A stretch of DNA of 49,175 nt from JAVKSL01 sp050744085 (GCA_050744085.1 JBOGGU010000051.1:1-49175); one strand, 5' to 3'. Positions 8,260 through 16,893 are shown, numbered from the stretch's first letter. The notes: generated from the sequence alone by a model not told the origin. Numbers and translations are program-made.

Positions 8260-9449
8260 TGCTTCTCCATCTCCGCCGCCGCCGGCTCTCTCCCAGCTCG
8301 ATTCCGCTTCGATCGGGACAAGGCCGGGACATTCACCGCCGGTATGGGCAAGCTCCCGGGGGGCTCTACCCGGGTCAGGGCGAAGTCCACCCCCCTACCC
8401 TTGGCCGCTCGGCACAGGCCGGCGAAGTCACTGCACCACTCCTCTTCGACCTCCTTCTCCCGCACCGCATCCGCGGCAACACTCTGGGAACGGACCACGT
8501 GAAACCCCAAAGACCCGCCAGGAAGCGCCCTGATCTGCACGCCGTAACCGGCGGCGTGCGTGTTCGTAGCGTGCAACACCCCGCCATCGGCCACCCGAGT
8601 CTCGAACCCCGGCTCGACGTCGTAGCCCAACTCCCCAAGACACGCCACCGCCACCGCCGTGGCAAAGCGGCGGTCCGCATTCACCTTCCCCGCCCGCACA
8701 GCCTCCGCAACCGCAGCCCGCAACTCCTCCCCTGGACGAGCGTGATCCCGGAGATCGTCAGCCAGCCTCGCCCTCAGCCTCGACACCTCGACGCCCCCCA
8801 CGCCCGCCAGCTCGACGTCCAGCGCGGCGATCTCCCGGTCAGCCTGCCGCCGTTCCATCGCCTCCCGGTTCGCGACCTGGATGTCATCCTGCAACACCAC
8901 CAACTCCGTCGTGGCACGCCCATCGTTCCCGTTGGCCAGCACCTGCTCCGCCAACCGCTGGATCGCCGCCACCCGCGCCGAATCCGCATCACCGTCCAAA
9001 CGCCGAAGTGCCCGACCGACAGCCTCCCGGCGCTCCGCTGCCGACGCCGCCTGACGCTGTCCGCCTCCCCGATACTTCGCCAAGGCGTCGCCCGCCGAAC
9101 GCACCTGAACCCTCTCCGAAACACCCAGGCCGCCAACAGCCGCCACCATGGCTCGAGCCCGCGCGTCCGCCACCTCCGTGCGAAACCTCGTCTCGGCCAT
9201 CTCCAAACGGACAACCTCTTGGTGCAGAGCCCGCCGGTACTCCTCGGAGGTATGCAAAACATCGGCAGTGATATCCCCGATCGCAGAGATCCCTTCGCCA
9301 TAGTGGGACCGAGCAGCCTCCACGACCGCCATAAACGTCCCGCGCTTGGACAGGTACGCGCACCATGCGGCTTTCGCCTGCTCCAGAGCCCGACGCTCCA
9401 ATTCCTCCGCCGACACGACCTCGTAGTGGCAACACTTCGGACCGCTCAC
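8256..9449 (-). CDS. Coiled-coil protein with N-terminal SGPKCCHYEV motif
   Basis: 397 residues when started at GTG 9449; a TTG 36 bases upstream also exists but gives an unlikely leader. The N-terminus MSGPKCCHYEVVSAEELERR is distinctive. Long Glu/Arg/Ala helices (about 12-30, 65-102 and 140-225) predict a coiled coil, followed by a compact C-terminal domain (about 255-370) with mixed strand character (GYGVQIRALPGGSLGFHVVRS). No enzyme motif is visible. It is the first gene of the tightly coupled run and ends in a 4-base overlap with the AAA+ gene, so it is a likely scaffold, substrate or adaptor of that ATPase. Family name not recognised. Confidence 0.8.
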   Translation of the reverse strand: MSGPKCCHYEVVSAEELERRALEQAKAAWCAYLSKRGTFMAVVEAARSHYGEGISAIGDITADVLHTSEEYRRALHQEVVRLEMAETRFRTEVADARARAMVAAVGGLGVSERVQVRSAGDALAKYRGGGQRQAASAAERREAVGRALRRLDGDADSARVAAIQRLAEQVLANGNDGRATTELVVLQDDIQVANREAMERRQADREIAALDVELAGVGGVEVSRLRARLADDLRDHARPGEELRAAVAEAVRAGKVNADRRFATAVAVACLGELGYDVEPGFETRVADGGVLHATNTHAAGYGVQIRALPGGSLGFHVVRSQSVAADAVREKEVEEEWCSDFAGLCRAAKGRGVDFALTRVEPPGSLPIPAVNVPALSRSKRNRAGREPAAAEMEKQ

Positions 9450-9529
9450 GGGCTCGTCACCATCCCACCCTTTGCGAGGCAACAACTTCGCCGCCCCCAG
9501 ACTGAGCAGTTACGGTAAATTGGGGCCAA

Positions 9530-10207
9530 CTAACTAAGATAATCAAGAGCCGACTCCGCCTTTTCTCGAATCCGTTCGTTGTCATCCGCGATTGCATGGT
9601 GCCGCAGCGCCTCAAGGAGTTCCGGGTCGCGCGAATGTAGGTTCCGCGCAGCATAGACTGCACGCTCTCGGTTGTACGCTTCAACATCATTCAGCGCCTT
9701 GACAATACCCTTCGCCGCCCGACCAGGGTCAGTCTTGGCAAAGCCAAGGCCGGTTGCACACCTAGAACGAACATAGCTGTCTTCGTCATCGAGCCCGGCC
9801 AAAAGAGCGCTCACGCCCTCCGGATCAATCTTTGCCAGAGCTATCTCGCTACCGAACAGTGACTTTGAGCGGATGGCATCAAAAAGAGGAGCAACCGCTC
9901 TCGGGTCTCCAATCTCTCCGAGGACCTGAATAATGACGCCACTTATGTAGCGCTCAACTGTCTCGACAGGGTCATCGTAATGCTCTTCGTCGACGGCAGC
10001 CTGGGCGACCTCAAGCTCGTGCAGTGCATCTACCAACGCTAACACCACGTCCCGGCCTGCCCTAATAAGGTCACGCTTTGCCCGTTGGAACTTTGGCATG
10101 TTATCAGTGCCAACGTCAGTGCGTTCGTTCTCAGTTGTCTGTTGACGTAACACTGCCAAGGCGTATTCTACCTGTTGTGCCGGATCCTTCGGACGTTTGA
10201 AGATCAT
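9530..10207 (-). CDS. HEAT-repeat protein
   Basis: 225 residues. From about residue 85 onward there are helical repeats with the pattern of PBS-lyase-type HEAT units: VLGEIGDPRAVAPLFDAI, ALAKIDPEGVSALLAGLDD, SYVRSRCATGLGFAKTDP, and YNRERAVYAARNLHSRDPE. Such repeats form a solenoid for protein binding. The first 80 residues are a separate helical region. The ATG overlaps the stop of the small membrane-protein gene by 4 bases. Third-position GC is lower than in the following operon, which suggests a different origin. It lies 80 bases ahead of the coiled-coil gene, same strand, so it may be co-transcribed with the signalling operon. Confidence 0.85.
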   Translation of the reverse strand: MIFKRPKDPAQQVEYALAVLRQQTTENERTDVGTDNMPKFQRAKRDLIRAGRDVVLALVDALHELEVAQAAVDEEHYDDPVETVERYISGVIIQVLGEIGDPRAVAPLFDAIRSKSLFGSEIALAKIDPEGVSALLAGLDDEDSYVRSRCATGLGFAKTDPGRAAKGIVKALNDVEAYNRERAVYAARNLHSRDPELLEALRHHAIADDNERIREKAESALDYLS

Positions 10208-10521
10208 TGCCTCGCAGCTCCGGGGTCTGACGATCGGAGGATCTTCGGCGTGGTTGCGCCATCAGTGGTCGGAACAATGCACCACGGTGACGGGTACCAA
10301 CCCTTGGCCTGCCATGATCTTACAAGTTGAATGACAGCGGGTACCTCCCACCATAAGCATTTGGGTATCGCGACGGCGAGCCAATAGGGGTTCGATTTTA
10401 GAAGTTGGCCCCAAGTGCAGTTGGTAGACCGCTTCGCGTCGAGCAGCCCTGCGCGACGGGCGTAGACATACGGGCTCACAAAGATGCCGACCCACTCAAC
10501 AACAAGAAAAAACACTCCCAT
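10204..10521 (-). CDS. Small membrane protein, unknown
   Basis: 105 residues, ATG at 10521 with GAGAGGA 8 bases upstream. A hydrophobic N-terminus (MGVFFLVVEWVGIFVSPYVY) could be an uncleaved signal anchor. A second moderately hydrophobic stretch (PYWLAVAIPKCLWWEVPAVIQLV, about residues 45-67) could be a second membrane helix. The C-terminus is polar. It overlaps the HEAT-repeat gene by 4 bases, so the two are translated together. No family recognised. Codon use is less GC-biased than in the chromosomal genes of this window. Confidence 0.65.
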   Translation of the reverse strand: MGVFFLVVEWVGIFVSPYVYARRAGLLDAKRSTNCTWGQLLKSNPYWLAVAIPKCLWWEVPAVIQLVRSWQAKGWYPSPWCIVPTTDGATTPKILRSSDPGAARQ

Positions 10522-10565
10522 GCCAATATTCCTCTCTTCTCTCTACTTTATCGTCGGTAAAAGGG

Positions 10566-11240
10566 GTCCTCGACATTGACGCCTCGCTGGTCGAGGTCCA
10601 CTCCGAGAACAAGGAGGGGGCCGCCCCGTCCTACAAAGGTGTTACGGGTTCCATTCGATGTTCTGCTTCGCTGAAGCCACGGGCGAGACCCTGGCCGGCC
10701 TGCTGCGCCCGGGGAACGCCGGGGCCAACTCGATCGAAGACCATCTCGCCGCGCTCGACGCGGCGATCGCCCAGCTGCCCGCCGAGATGGCCGCCTGCCA
10801 TCACCACGGCGGCGATCGCAACCCTGGTCACCGGGCGATGCGGGTGCCGGCGGACTCGGCGGGGTGCTCCACCACACTGGCGAGCGCGCTTCGGGCCCGC
10901 AACGTCGGCTTCTCGGTGGTGGCTCCAACGGGCCATCGGGGCCCGCCATCTCCGGGGGTGGTCAACGACGAGAACGGCTGGGCGCCCGCACTCGACCGAC
11001 ACGGCGAGGTCCATGACCGCTCTGCGGTGATCGAAGTGACCGGCCTGGTCGACCTGTCGGGATGGCCGGCCGGCACCCGGCTCATCGTGCGCCGAGAACC
11101 GCTGCATCCCGGCGCCCAGACCAGCCTGTTCCCGTCCCTGGAGTTCCGCTACTGGGGGCACCACACCGATCAGCCCGGCGCCCCTGCCGTCTTGGACACC
11201 GACATGCGAGCCGACGCGCATATCAAGGACGATATCCCGT
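10566..11240 (+). pseudogene. IS1380-family transposase remnant
   Basis: The plus strand reads VLDIDASLVEVHSENKEG and then, in another frame, MFCFAEATGETLAGLLRPGN, LDLSGWPAGTRLIVRREPL and FRYWGHHTD. These segments match the DDE core I know from IS1380-type transposases. One base is missing near 10641: restoring a G in GGTGTTACGGG rejoins YKG to GYGFHSMFCF. Both ends are absent (upstream of the VLDIDA strand, and after about DMRADAHIKD), so roughly the middle half of a transposase of about 450 residues survives. Terminal inverted repeats were not found. It separates the signalling operon from the regulator genes to its right. Confidence 0.85.
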
Positions 11241-11436
11241 CCGAGCGGGGCACCCTCAGACAAAGAACCTGCTTGACAGGAACATGGGAACACCCCCCGT
11301 AGTAGCGCTGCCGACGGAATATCCTCCGAACGAACTTCTCATTGCCCTGCCGCCTCTGACCTGACGGTGGCCTCAGCTGTCAACCGATCGACCTCTTGCG
11401 CCGGGAGTGTAGCGGCGGGGCCGGATACCGGCCAGC

Positions 11437-11472
11437 AAGACCGGGAAGCTGTGAACAGCTACCGTCGGCCCT
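11437..11472 (+). promoter_or_regulatory. Leaderless promoter with palindromic operator (copy 1)
   Basis: A perfect inverted repeat AGCTGTGAACAGCT (11447-11460) lies between a possible -35 (AAGACC, 11437-11442) and a -10-like TACCGT (11460-11465). The GTG start of the two-HTH gene comes only 7 bases later, too close for a 5' leader with a Shine-Dalgarno, so the transcript is probably leaderless. The same arrangement with the same spacing precedes the paralogue at 15155. An autoregulatory binding site for the encoded protein is the simplest reading. Confidence 0.6.
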
Positions 11473-12835
11473 GTGGCGGACACCGGCCGGGACCTCGTCG
11501 CCTGGCTGATCCGCACCTGGCGGGCCGACGTGGCCGGGATCCCCGCCGCCCGGGTCGCAGCCGAGGTCGGGGTGGGCCGGTCCACGGTGAGCAACTGGGA
11601 GTCGGGGCGGCGCAACCCCGACCCCGAGGCGCTGGCACGCCTCGACGGGCTCTTCGATGCCGGCGGGGCGCTGGTCGACCTGGCCAGAGCGCTGCGCACC
11701 CCCGAGGGTCTCGATGCCCGCACGACGTGGTGGAACAACTTCCCGCCCTCGTGCGGCCCCGCGTGGGCCTGGATCCGACCTGCCGACGGCGCCAGCTCGG
11801 TCTGCGGTTGCGGTGGGGTCCGATCGGTGTCCAACTCGACCGGCCGTGTGACACCAGGGGCCTGATCGTCACCGCACCGGTATCGGTCTCCAACCCGCCC
11901 GTGCGCATCGATCTCGACACGCCCGGCTGGGTGGATTTCGGCCAGGGCCGCATCCCCCGCCGCCTGGCCATCCCCACCGTCAGCGGCGCCGCCCACCTCC
12001 ACCTCGCCGCTCCCGACGATCACACGGTGGGCATCTTCTCCTCGCTGCTGCGTCCCGTCCTCGCACGAGGGAACTGGCCCGAAACACTGACGGGTTTCTT
12101 CGGCCACCACCTCGACCTGACGCGAGCCGCCCTCGCACACCGTACCCACGCGCCGGTCACAGCGATCTCACCACCAGCGATCTCACCACCAGCGATGTCG
12201 CCGCCGGCGCGCCGCCAGAGGGATGGCCCCCGCAGCGCTACCGGACCCTTCGCCAAGCACGCGGCATGTCCCAACAGGCGGCCGCCGCCCAGGCCACCGC
12301 CATGATGTCCGACGATCCGGTCACCGACGACCAGATCATCCTGCTCGAAACCGGCGGCCACCCCCGAGTCGAGCACCTGCGGTCCAGACTCGACGTGATC
12401 TACCGGGCCGACGGCCACTCCGCCACCGAATCGGTCCCCGTCGAAGACCACGGCAGCCACCACACGGTCACCTTTCCTCCCTGGTGGGTCGGGCCCATCT
12501 GGGTCGCCCTGGATGCCCCCGACGTCGAGGCCGCCGGGCAGGTGACGTTACGATGGACGCCCTGGGAGAAGAACCTTCGGCTGTGCGGCGGGACCACCGT
12601 TTCGGCCCGCAAAGACACTGGGCCGTGGCCCCCGCCCCAGGTCCACCCGCCCCCAGGCTGGACGGTCGATGCTGGGATCGGCCGGCATCCGAGTGCCGCC
12701 GATATCAACCAGGACTGGCATGCCATCGCCGGTTCAAGCGCCCGGCGGATCTTCAACGACTACGCCCCCGTCTACCTCCAACTCTTCAACAGGTCCAAAG
12801 GCGAGATGCTCGACGCGATACGCCGGCATGTCTAG
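11473..12835 (+). pseudogene. Two-HTH regulator paralogue, broken by two frameshifts
   Basis: Three consecutive frames together match the intact protein encoded at 15155-16555. Frame 1 (11473 to about 11790) gives the N-terminal helix-turn-helix (VGVGRSTVSNWESGRRNPD). Frame 2 (about 11790 to 12160) gives RWGPIGVQLDRPCDTRG and WVDFGQGRIPRRL. Frame 3 (about 12160 to 12835) gives RYRTLRQARGMSQQ, PRVEHLRSRLDVIYRADGH and FPPWWVGPIWV. The first shift looks like a 4-base loss relative to the paralogue; the second sits beside a 15-base tandem repeat. The GTG start and operator are conserved. It is either a recent pseudogene or, less likely, misread sequence. Confidence 0.75.
12161..12205 (+). repeat. 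15-base tandem repeat, three units
   Basis: AGCGATCTCACCACC occurs twice exactly (12161-12175 and 12176-12190), then once as AGCGATGTCGCCGCC (12191-12205). It lies in the linker between the two halves of the broken two-HTH gene, where the reading frame changes. The unit is a multiple of three, so repeat-number change alone would not shift the frame. Confidence 0.8.
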
Positions 12836-13235
12836 CCTGAACAAGGCCCTTGAGGTCGGCTACGCCACTGTTCACCGAGGCTGTCGTGGTCGTGTCCTCG
12901 CCCGATTCCCTCCGTCGAACCCGGCGTGGCGTTCTCCACCCGCCCGGCCCCAGCGTCCTTCACGCACGGCGTCCGGGCCGCGAGCTGCCGCGAACCGGTT
13001 GGCGCCCGGACGACGACGCCGGTCGACGGGACCAGGCCCAGTTGCACCGGCGGCGGCTACGTGTGCAGCTCCGCTCCGCGCCACGCCGCGGTGTCGCCTG
13101 GCGACGGACAGCGCGAGGCGCGCGACGGTGTAAGCCCCGAGTTGGCGACCAGAGGTACCGGCCCGACCACGGCATGTCCCGGCCGGGAAGCTCCCGCTAC
13201 CCACTGTCCACACGATCTAGCGAGGAACCTCTCAA
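12836..13235. other. 400-base stretch without a recognisable gene
   Basis: Between the broken regulator and the convergent gene ending at 13236, several open frames exist on both strands, as expected at this GC content. All have unnatural Arg/Pro/Ser-rich composition and no motif. I see no transposase remnant, RNA gene or clear terminator here. It is probably degraded sequence. Confidence 0.4.
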
Positions 13236-13991
13236 TCACGTCCGTCTACTCGGGAAGTACGGATCTAGGTCTGGATCCGCCCAATAGGGTTTGGTGCCAA
13301 ACATCTGACCGATGGCGCGGAGAAGATTTGGTAAGCTGCCAAAAGACCCGAGATAGCTTTCCTCACATCGAACTCTGGTCAAGTCGTCACTGTCCTTCTG
13401 CCGTTCGGAAAAGATGACGTAGGTTCCATCATTTCCTCTCTCTGCGTAAAAGGCATTGCCCTCGGGCAGCGGCGCTGTCAAAGCGAGAAGCTTGTTCGTT
13501 CCTGTGCCGAGCTCCTCAACCGGAGGGGCGATATCTGGGCCCGGGACTGGCGTCTCGACGATACCGTCGAAGCTCGAGCGCAACTCTCCATGTACGGCGA
13601 CCCAGCGCTGCGCTTCGTACCCGGTGAGATGCCCACTTGAGAACCTTCGTGACCGCATATAGTCCAGCGAGGTGTCACACAACTCCCAAAACCGCGGGTC
13701 GTCCAACTGCCCGTCGTATTCGGCGAGGAGGCGGTAGGCGCCGAAAGTCACCAGATCTCGGTCTGCTTCAGACGAGGTAGACGCCGCGGCGTAGAGCTCC
13801 TGAATAACTTCGCGGCGATGCTCGCCGCCCAGAGCCATCATCGTGTCACTCATGTACTCCCAACCAAATCGGGGATCATCCACGGGGCGACCTGCGGCGC
13901 GAGCGGCTATTGATGCTTGGCCGAATTCTCCCAGCAAGCCGATCACTTGGGGCGGTATAACAGCTCGTTGTCGCTTCGAGAAGAGCCCCAC
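13236..13991 (-). CDS. Unknown cytosolic protein
   Basis: 251 residues from GTG 13991, chosen for its strong AGGGAGGT Shine-Dalgarno; translation upstream of it is unnatural. It begins MGLFSKRQRAVIPPQVIGLL, has a helical N-terminal half (EFGQASIAARAAG, EHRREVIQELYAAAS) and a more mixed C-terminal half (TYVIFSERQKDSDDL, YWADPDLDPYFPSRRT). No signal peptide, membrane segment or known domain. Codon use is less GC-biased than in the chromosomal genes. It follows the frameshifted membrane-protein gene by 59 bases on the same strand; the pair might be an effector/immunity-type pair, but that is only a position-based guess. Confidence 0.7.
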   Translation of the reverse strand: MGLFSKRQRAVIPPQVIGLLGEFGQASIAARAAGRPVDDPRFGWEYMSDTMMALGGEHRREVIQELYAAASTSSEADRDLVTFGAYRLLAEYDGQLDDPRFWELCDTSLDYMRSRRFSSGHLTGYEAQRWVAVHGELRSSFDGIVETPVPGPDIAPPVEELGTGTNKLLALTAPLPEGNAFYAERGNDGTYVIFSERQKDSDDLTRVRCEESYLGSFGSLPNLLRAIGQMFGTKPYWADPDLDPYFPSRRT

Positions 13992-14050
13992 CGTACGAAT
14001 ACCTCCCTCTTTCCTAGATTCACACCGTCTGGCTTGCGCGTTGTCGGGTC

Positions 14051-15014
14051 TCAGCCAACGAGACTTTGGATCACTTCCAGCATGCGATCGCGCTCGGATG
14101 CCACAGCCATGATCTGCGTGCGGGAATCCCGAAACCGCTTGGCACGCCAATCCCACCACAACCGACCCAAAAGGACTCCGCCTGGTCCAGCGAAGTCGAT
14201 GCAGTACTTCCCAAGTCCGCGTTCGTCGGTGTATTCGGTCGGCCCGTATTGCGTGCACATGCTGAAGGGAATCCCATCGAACTTGAGCGACTTTCCCATC
14301 ATCTTGCGCTTGCCGCTCGACGTAAGGATCCCCGAGGAGTGGATGATCGCAAGCGAAGTGCCGTCGATGAGAGCCTCGATGTTCGCCGTGCTGAATCTGC
14401 ACCAACTCACGGCCACGACATCCGCCGGTTTGACCCCCTGGCTTTGAAGGAGCTCGGCCACACCGGACCAATCCACCTTGGGCTGCTCGAAGTTGACTGG
14501 CGCAGCTTCGACCAGTTGGTCAAAATGCCGATCTCCTATCATGTCCACTCCCTTTTGGATCGTGACTTGTTCATCCGCGCCGATGGCATGGTGACCTGAC
14601 TCGTCGGCAACTTCCAGCTCTGCGGTTTCCCACCCTTGCAGCGGGCTGTCGAGTGCCGAAAGGATAGGCAACCCTGCACCGAGGTGCTCCGGAAACCCCT
14701 GGCCACGAGCGTGGTAGGTCCCTTGACAGGTTCAGCAGCCTCCGTGAGACTCTTCGAGCCGAGATCGGCCTCCCCGACGAAAGGAGCACAGGACGTGCCT
14801 AGGGCGAGGAGGACGGCCACGACCAGCGCGGCGCACGGAATCCGCCTACAAAATGCCCCCCCCAAGTCAAATCCTGCCGCGTCGGGTCGGTGCGCCCCCT
14901 GCGGGCTCCGGCCGGGCTGATCCGAAGCCGCCCGGGCCGTCGGCAGCGAGCGGTCCCGCCGCGCTCGGGGTTCGCAGGTCCTGGGAGTTGGGGTTCAGTC
15001 GGCATATCGGTCAT
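14051..15014 (-). pseudogene. Membrane-anchored unknown protein, apparently frameshifted twice
   Basis: From ATG 15014 the frame reads MTDMPTEPQLPGPANPERGG, a Pro-rich tail. After a run of eight G (minus strand; 14856-14863) the sensible reading moves one base to a hydrophobic segment, PCAALVVAVLLALGTSC. After a GGGG run near 14690 it moves again to ILSALDSPLQGWETAELEVA and on to a C-terminal domain ending DRMLEVIQSLVG. Adding one base at each G run restores a single protein of about 320 residues with one membrane helix or lipobox. Alternatively the intact 163-codon frame 14051-14542 (ATG with AGGGAG upstream, MIGDRHFDQLVEAAP) is a gene on its own. Family unknown; the C-terminal domain (SSGILTSSGKRKMMGKSLKF) is strand-rich. 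Confidence 0.5.
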
Positions 15015-15118
15015 CTCTCGTTCTTTACGAGGAGACCCAAGCACTGACTCCCCCAGCCCGGCTCGCCGGCGAAGACCAGCGGCTGGACAGTAGCCGAGGT
15101 GTCGCACTCGGGTCCAAA

Positions 15119-15154
15119 GTGACCGGGAATCTGTGAACAGATAGCGTCCGGGAG
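15119..15154 (+). promoter_or_regulatory. Leaderless promoter with palindromic operator (copy 2)
   Basis: A perfect inverted repeat ATCTGTGAACAGAT (15129-15142) lies between GTGACC (15119-15124, possible -35) and TAGCGT (15142-15147, -10-like, 17-base spacer). GTG 15155 follows after 7 bases. Compared with copy 1 at 11447-11460, the second base of the palindrome differs (G to T) and its partner differs correspondingly (C to A), so the dyad symmetry has been kept. Flanking GACCGGGAA is also shared. Confidence 0.65.
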
Positions 15155-16555
15155 GTGGCAGAGGCCTTCTACCCCACCCTGGCCTGGCTGCTCCGTACCT
15201 GGAGGGTCGACGTGATGGGTATGGGGGCCACCCAGGTTGGCGCCGCAGTTGGGGTCGGCCGCTCGGCGGTGAGCAACTGGGAGTCGGGTGTTCGCAGGCC
15301 CGACCGGGCGACGCTGGCTCGCCTCGACCACCTCTACAGCGCCGGCGGTGCGCTCGTTGACCTAGCGGCGGCGCTCGGCACTCCGGGGGCACTGGATGCC
15401 CGCACCACTTGGTGGCACAACTTCGCCGCGTCGGGTGGACCGGCATGGGCTTGGGCACGACCCGCCGGGGGCGCCGAGCAGATCGGGTTGCAGATTCGCT
15501 GGGGTCCTCTCGGGCTTCACCTCCACAAACCATGTGACACCCGAGGCCTGATGGTGACCGCCCCTGCGTCAGTGGACAATCCGCCCTTACGCGTTGAGCT
15601 CGATTCCCCTGGATGGGTCGACTTTGGCCAGGGCCGACCTCCACGCCAGCTCGGCCTCCCGGTGGTTGTCGGACCGCTCCGGGTCCGTTTGGCGGCAGCC
15701 GACGACCACACTGTCGCCATCTTCTCCGCACTACTTCGACCCCTGCTCAGCCGGGACGACGGTACGCCCAAGCTGTTGAGGGGCTTCTTGGGCCGGCGCG
15801 CCGACCTGGTCGAAGACGCCCTCAGTCGAGCCGCCCCGCAACACGTCACGGATCTGCCTGCCAGCGGTCCTACCGTCGCCCTACGGAGGCAAGCTTGGCC
15901 CGGGGGACGCTACCGTCTCCTTCGCGAAGCCCGCGGCCTGTCCCAGTCGTTCGCCGCCATCCGGGCAACGGCCATGATGCCCACCGCACCGGTCAGCGAC
16001 GACCAGATAGCGCTGCTCGAAGCGGGAGGGTGTCCCCGTGTCGACCACCTCGCATCGCGACTCGACGTCATCTACGGTGCTGACGGGCATACTGTCCTCG
16101 AACCCATTGCCGCCACCCACACCAACGCCAGGCTCAGTGCCGTCAGCTTCCCGCAGTGGTGGGTGGGGCCGGTCTGGATCACCCTCAGGGCCACAACAGG
16201 GGACGCCGCGGAAGCCGTGACCCTGCGATGGCCTCCGTGGGAGAAGCATATCCGGGTGCGCCCAGGGACCACGGTCACCGCCCGCAAGGCCGCTGGCGGG
16301 TGGCCGGATCTGGAGGTGTGTCTGCCGCCAGGGTGGACCCTCACCCCAGGCTTGGGCCATTTTCGGGGTGCTGTCGACGTCAACCAGGATTGGCACCCCG
16401 TGGACCGCCGCAGCGCTGACGCCATATTCAACACCTATCTGCCCGCCTACCTTCAGCTCTTTGGCAAGACCAAGGATGAGCTGTTCGCTCTGCTCCGCCA
16501 GCACAAACGAGCGAGAGCCGATGGCCTGACCCCTGAGGAGGGCGGCGCCGGATAG
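15155..16555 (+). CDS. Regulator with two helix-turn-helix/beta-domain repeats
   Basis: 466 residues, GTG start 7 bases after a -10-like box, probably leaderless. An XRE-type helix-turn-helix occupies about residues 8-62 (VGVGRSAVSNWESGVRRPD). A strand-rich domain with GPAWAWARP (95-103) and RWGPLGLHL (115-123) follows. A second HTH-like region lies at about 253-310 (REARGLSQSFAAIRATAM, DDQIALLEAGGCPRVDHL) and a second strand-rich domain has GPVWITLRA (338-346) and LRWPPWEKHI (357-366). The protein therefore seems to be an internal duplication of one HTH-plus-beta unit. DNA binding, probably to its own palindromic operator, is inferred. A broken paralogue lies 3.7 kb to the left. Confidence 0.8.
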   Translation: MAEAFYPTLAWLLRTWRVDVMGMGATQVGAAVGVGRSAVSNWESGVRRPDRATLARLDHLYSAGGALVDLAAALGTPGALDARTTWWHNFAASGGPAWAWARPAGGAEQIGLQIRWGPLGLHLHKPCDTRGLMVTAPASVDNPPLRVELDSPGWVDFGQGRPPRQLGLPVVVGPLRVRLAAADDHTVAIFSALLRPLLSRDDGTPKLLRGFLGRRADLVEDALSRAAPQHVTDLPASGPTVALRRQAWPGGRYRLLREARGLSQSFAAIRATAMMPTAPVSDDQIALLEAGGCPRVDHLASRLDVIYGADGHTVLEPIAATHTNARLSAVSFPQWWVGPVWITLRATTGDAAEAVTLRWPPWEKHIRVRPGTTVTARKAAGGWPDLEVCLPPGWTLTPGLGHFRGAVDVNQDWHPVDRRSADAIFNTYLPAYLQLFGKTKDELFALLRQHKRARADGLTPEEGGAG

Positions 16556-16893
16556 TGGGCTGCCCTTGCCCTGGCTGGCTCCTGCTCGTTATGTCAAGTT
16601 GTCTCCCGGGGACATATGCAGTCGATTTTTCGGCATGGGAACAGGCGTACGGTTTGGAGGGGCAATGGGCGCTCGCCGGCTGTCAAGCAAGTGCCGGAGA
16701 CGGCCCTGGCGCCGTCGCTGTCGAGCCATCACTTGCCAGCGGCAGCTACGAGCAGGCGCAAGCTTCAGCTCGGGACGGCGGCAAGGAGCATCCCCACAGA
16801 ACCATCCACGGAACGCCCCTGGGACGAGCGGGACAGGCCGGCGGGCCCGCTGCGGACCCGCGGTTATCGGATCGGGATCTGACTTTCATGGGT

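Noticed and set aside
2013..10521. Type VI secretion locus
   Set aside because: Only regulators and a Clp-like ATPase match; no sheath, tube, spike or membrane-complex gene is visible, so I call it T6SS-like control only.
10631..11293. Minus-strand frame across the transposase remnant
   Set aside because: The plus-strand reading has recognisable transposase motifs; the reverse is its shadow.
12832..13287. Several frames of 70-163 codons on both strands
   Set aside because: Compositions are Arg/Pro/Ser-rich without motifs or ribosome sites and they overlap one another.
14799..15731. 310-codon minus-strand frame opposite the two-HTH regulator
   Set aside because: Most of it is antisense to the well-supported regulator gene and has Arg/Pro-rich shadow composition; only the part after ATG 15014 is considered in the frameshifted membrane-protein entry.
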